From contig CAJNAR010000165.1 of assembly GCA_905220665.1 (NCBI GenBank), forward strand, positions 124,001 through 188,000: a stretch of DNA of 64,000 nucleotides, read 5' to 3'. This document shows positions 62,289 to 64,000 of the stretch, one piece after another; position 1 is the stretch's first letter; each line of letters opens with the position of its first letter. The DNA comes from Albugo candida. Taxonomy: Eukaryota; Oomycota; Peronosporomycetes; Albuginales; Albuginaceae. A program made the position numbers and the translations under genes. The notes under the pieces were generated by a model that did not search any database, was not told the origin of the DNA, and worked only from the letters and a program-made list of their open reading frames with translations.

Positions 62289-63040
62289 CTACGAAAAACT
62301 CAAGCATAATGTAACGGTGATGGAAAAGGTTCTAGTCTGTGCGGTCGAAGTGACTGTTGACTTTCGGACTGGGTCGCTCCCACTTAGAGCACTCATTTGA
62401 TCAATTTTCTCAAAGAAGAGAAGATGCCCTCTAACCAGTGAAACAAATGGGTATTTCAATCTCGCCATCGGACCTGAGATGAACCAATCGGAGATCATCG
62501 CATCTCCACCACATATGCAATCCTCAAAGATCATCCTTTCCACTATGTACACACCAGAGTTTGAATCTATCATTGTAAAGGTCGCATACGACTAGGGCAA
62601 GAGAAAGTACCATTTCCTTTATAGGGATCAAAAAATTTCTCTCGTCTTCTATCAATCCTGGGGACTTGTATGGAAATATCCTCTCGGACCACAGTAGACC
62701 GAAGGAATTCCATGCTCGGTATCGTGAAGCCGGCACGTACATAAGCACGGCAAAACCATGCATTGTCTTCTCGGATACAGGTTTAATCATGGCATCTTTG
62801 AAGTGATGACAAAAGGCATCCTTGTGGTGGTTCAAAACTTGACGGAAAGTCATGGTACCGTACACAAGCAAGCTTGTCAAGTGGTATCAACGAGTAGTGA
62901 GCCTGCACGGGCATCAATATTTTGTGAGCGTTTACAAACAGTATGCTGATGAAGAAGAAAATTGGATACGACAGGTGAGAAAGTACTCGACCTCGGAGAT
63001 CTAGTGGCCGGATCTCAATCACCGGGATTCTAGATGACAT
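62289..63040 (-). pseudogene. Diverged paralogue 3 of the CxxC secreted family
   Basis: Minus-strand frames 63142-62783, 62880-62524 and 62573-62289 overlap in different phases. The first holds a strong hydrophobic segment (YPIFFFISILFVNA) like a signal peptide; the nearest in-frame ATG, at 63040, leaves a long n-region. The second has FCHHFKDAMIKP followed by VLMYVPASRYRAW, matching LCNIFKDRISAN and VQIFVPRLRIR of the 13.7-kb gene. The third has GGDAMISDWF at the place of PQNIITWMER. Shared features are few but occur in the same order, so I call it a remote family member. It lies entirely between the two inverted-repeat arms. Confidence 0.45.
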
Positions 63041-63535
63041 TAGACCGCGAGTTAGAGTGTTGAGCAGGATCACCCGATCCGGTTCTATCTTAACTTTCCA
63101 TATAGCTTCGATCTTCCCAATATCGCTGTCTGTAATGATCAAATATTCCTTATAGCCGTGACTGATAAATTTCTATGCTGTGAAAACAAAGCGTCTAAAC
63201 TCAGCATAAATAACAGTGGTCAGTGCCGGTAGTGGAAATTTGTACCAGGCTCATTGGATTCTTACGTGGAGTTCAATGTGAACCGTTAGCGACACTTAGG
63301 ATTGGGTGATCACTTGAATAGTCTAAATTCGCTTAGAGACTGTTCGAACATTATCTCTCCTATTGTTGGAAGTGCCTCAATAATAAGGAACATTGATCTG
63401 TAATGAAGGCAAATAGTGTCTGTGACCGCGAATCTTCCAACTTGGCTTCGGTGAGAAGATATTATGTCAGATTAATCCAAATAGCATTTTGATGAAACGA
63501 TCCAACAAATCAAACGTGACTTTCGGATGTAGTAC
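63041..63535. other. Interior of the inverted repeat, right part
   Basis: No gene recognised. The minus-strand frame of the relic stays open to 63142 but has no convincing start there. The right arm begins at 63536. Confidence 0.3.
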
Positions 63536-64000
63536 GGTGCAACTCTCGTAGAACCAACAATTGTTTGACGAAGGTTAAAGTGTATCAGACACCTGGATTG
63601 AGAAACTTTGTCAATTTTTTTGCACCAAACAATAGCTCCGAAGTGCGAAACATTTTGTTGCAAGCAGATTGTGCATATCTGTTTTTTACATGGTGCTTAT
63701 ACGCCTGAACGTTTGAGCCTTTTTACATGGTGCTTTTCTCAAGGTCGACATGATTAGAAACGTCCCTTGTGAAAAGTCGTACGCTGTGCAACTGTTCTTT
63801 TCGTGGATGGAATGTATGGAGATAAAGCAGGCAAGTTATTGAAACAAAAGAAGAATTTCTATGTACCTTTTTTGGCCTGGGAGGAGAGAAAATAGAGCAT
63901 GGGATGTATAGAAACAAACGAGAAATGGCGATGTACGTATGGCAGAGTCATAAGAAAATCCAAAGAAAAGCTCAAACACCTGGCAGCACATCGATATGTC
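63536..64000 (-). repeat. Right arm of 465-bp inverted repeat
   Basis: Reverse complement of 60530-60994 with no difference seen. It begins at GGTGCAACTCTCGTAG and runs off the window end, so its true length is unknown. Confidence 0.95.

Noticed and set aside
62185..62400. Plus-strand frame with a Lys-rich helix as a gene
   Set aside because: It overlaps the end of the minus-strand relic and has no motif or promoter; the strand cannot be settled, so I did not call it.

Overview
This is a repeat-rich, gene-poor eukaryotic window. Almost every recognisable coding sequence is either a decayed transposable element or a fast-evolving secreted-protein-like gene. I see no rRNA, no functional tRNA, no CRISPR array and no bacterial operon structure. 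The likeliest source is a filamentous plant-associated eukaryote, and I favour an oomycete over a fungus. The reasons are a long intronless secreted-type frame, a good match to the oomycete Inr plus FPR core promoter in front of a signal-peptide gene (3771-3789), and a family of secreted proteins with repeated CxxC modules loosely like the CCG-type proteins of white rusts (Albugo). That assignment is inference. The DDE transposase family present here is also common in fungi.

Layout. 1-13 kb is mostly unexplained sequence with one good secreted-protein gene (2948-3742, minus), a 24/25-bp tandem repeat (4137-4259) and two unrecognised broken frames. 13.7-15.4 kb holds the best gene, a roughly 570-residue secreted-type protein with repeated CxxC modules, split by a one-base frameshift. 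15.5-25.4 kb is a nest: an almost complete but broken APE-RT LINE on the minus strand (about 17.0-23.6 kb) flanked by interleaved inverted repeats, then a tRNA-derived SINE with a perfect 15-bp target duplication. 26.7 kb holds a small signal-peptide relic. 27.6-31.1 kb is a nested Mutator-like (MULE) element. 31.3-33.2 kb is the first of three DDE transposase relics.

36.0-40.8 kb is a Copia element with 191-194 bp LTRs and a perfect TGGCT target duplication. 42.6-44.8 kb is the second DDE relic. 48.2-49.0 kb is a LINE 3' fragment of the same family as the large LINE. 49.8-51.3 kb is a broken paralogue of the CxxC secreted protein. 52.2-56.8 kb is a second Copia element whose protease and reverse transcriptase motifs are mutated. 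57.6-57.9 kb is a second SINE copy. 59.0-60.5 kb is the third DDE relic. From 60.5 kb to the window edge, two 465-bp arms in inverted orientation, identical wherever compared, enclose a third, highly diverged member of the secreted family.

The elements share no pathway. The biological theme is a diversifying, largely pseudogenised secreted-protein family embedded in transposon nests. The strongest candidate for something undescribed is that family with its internal repeats, together with its third copy lying between near-perfect palindromic arms.
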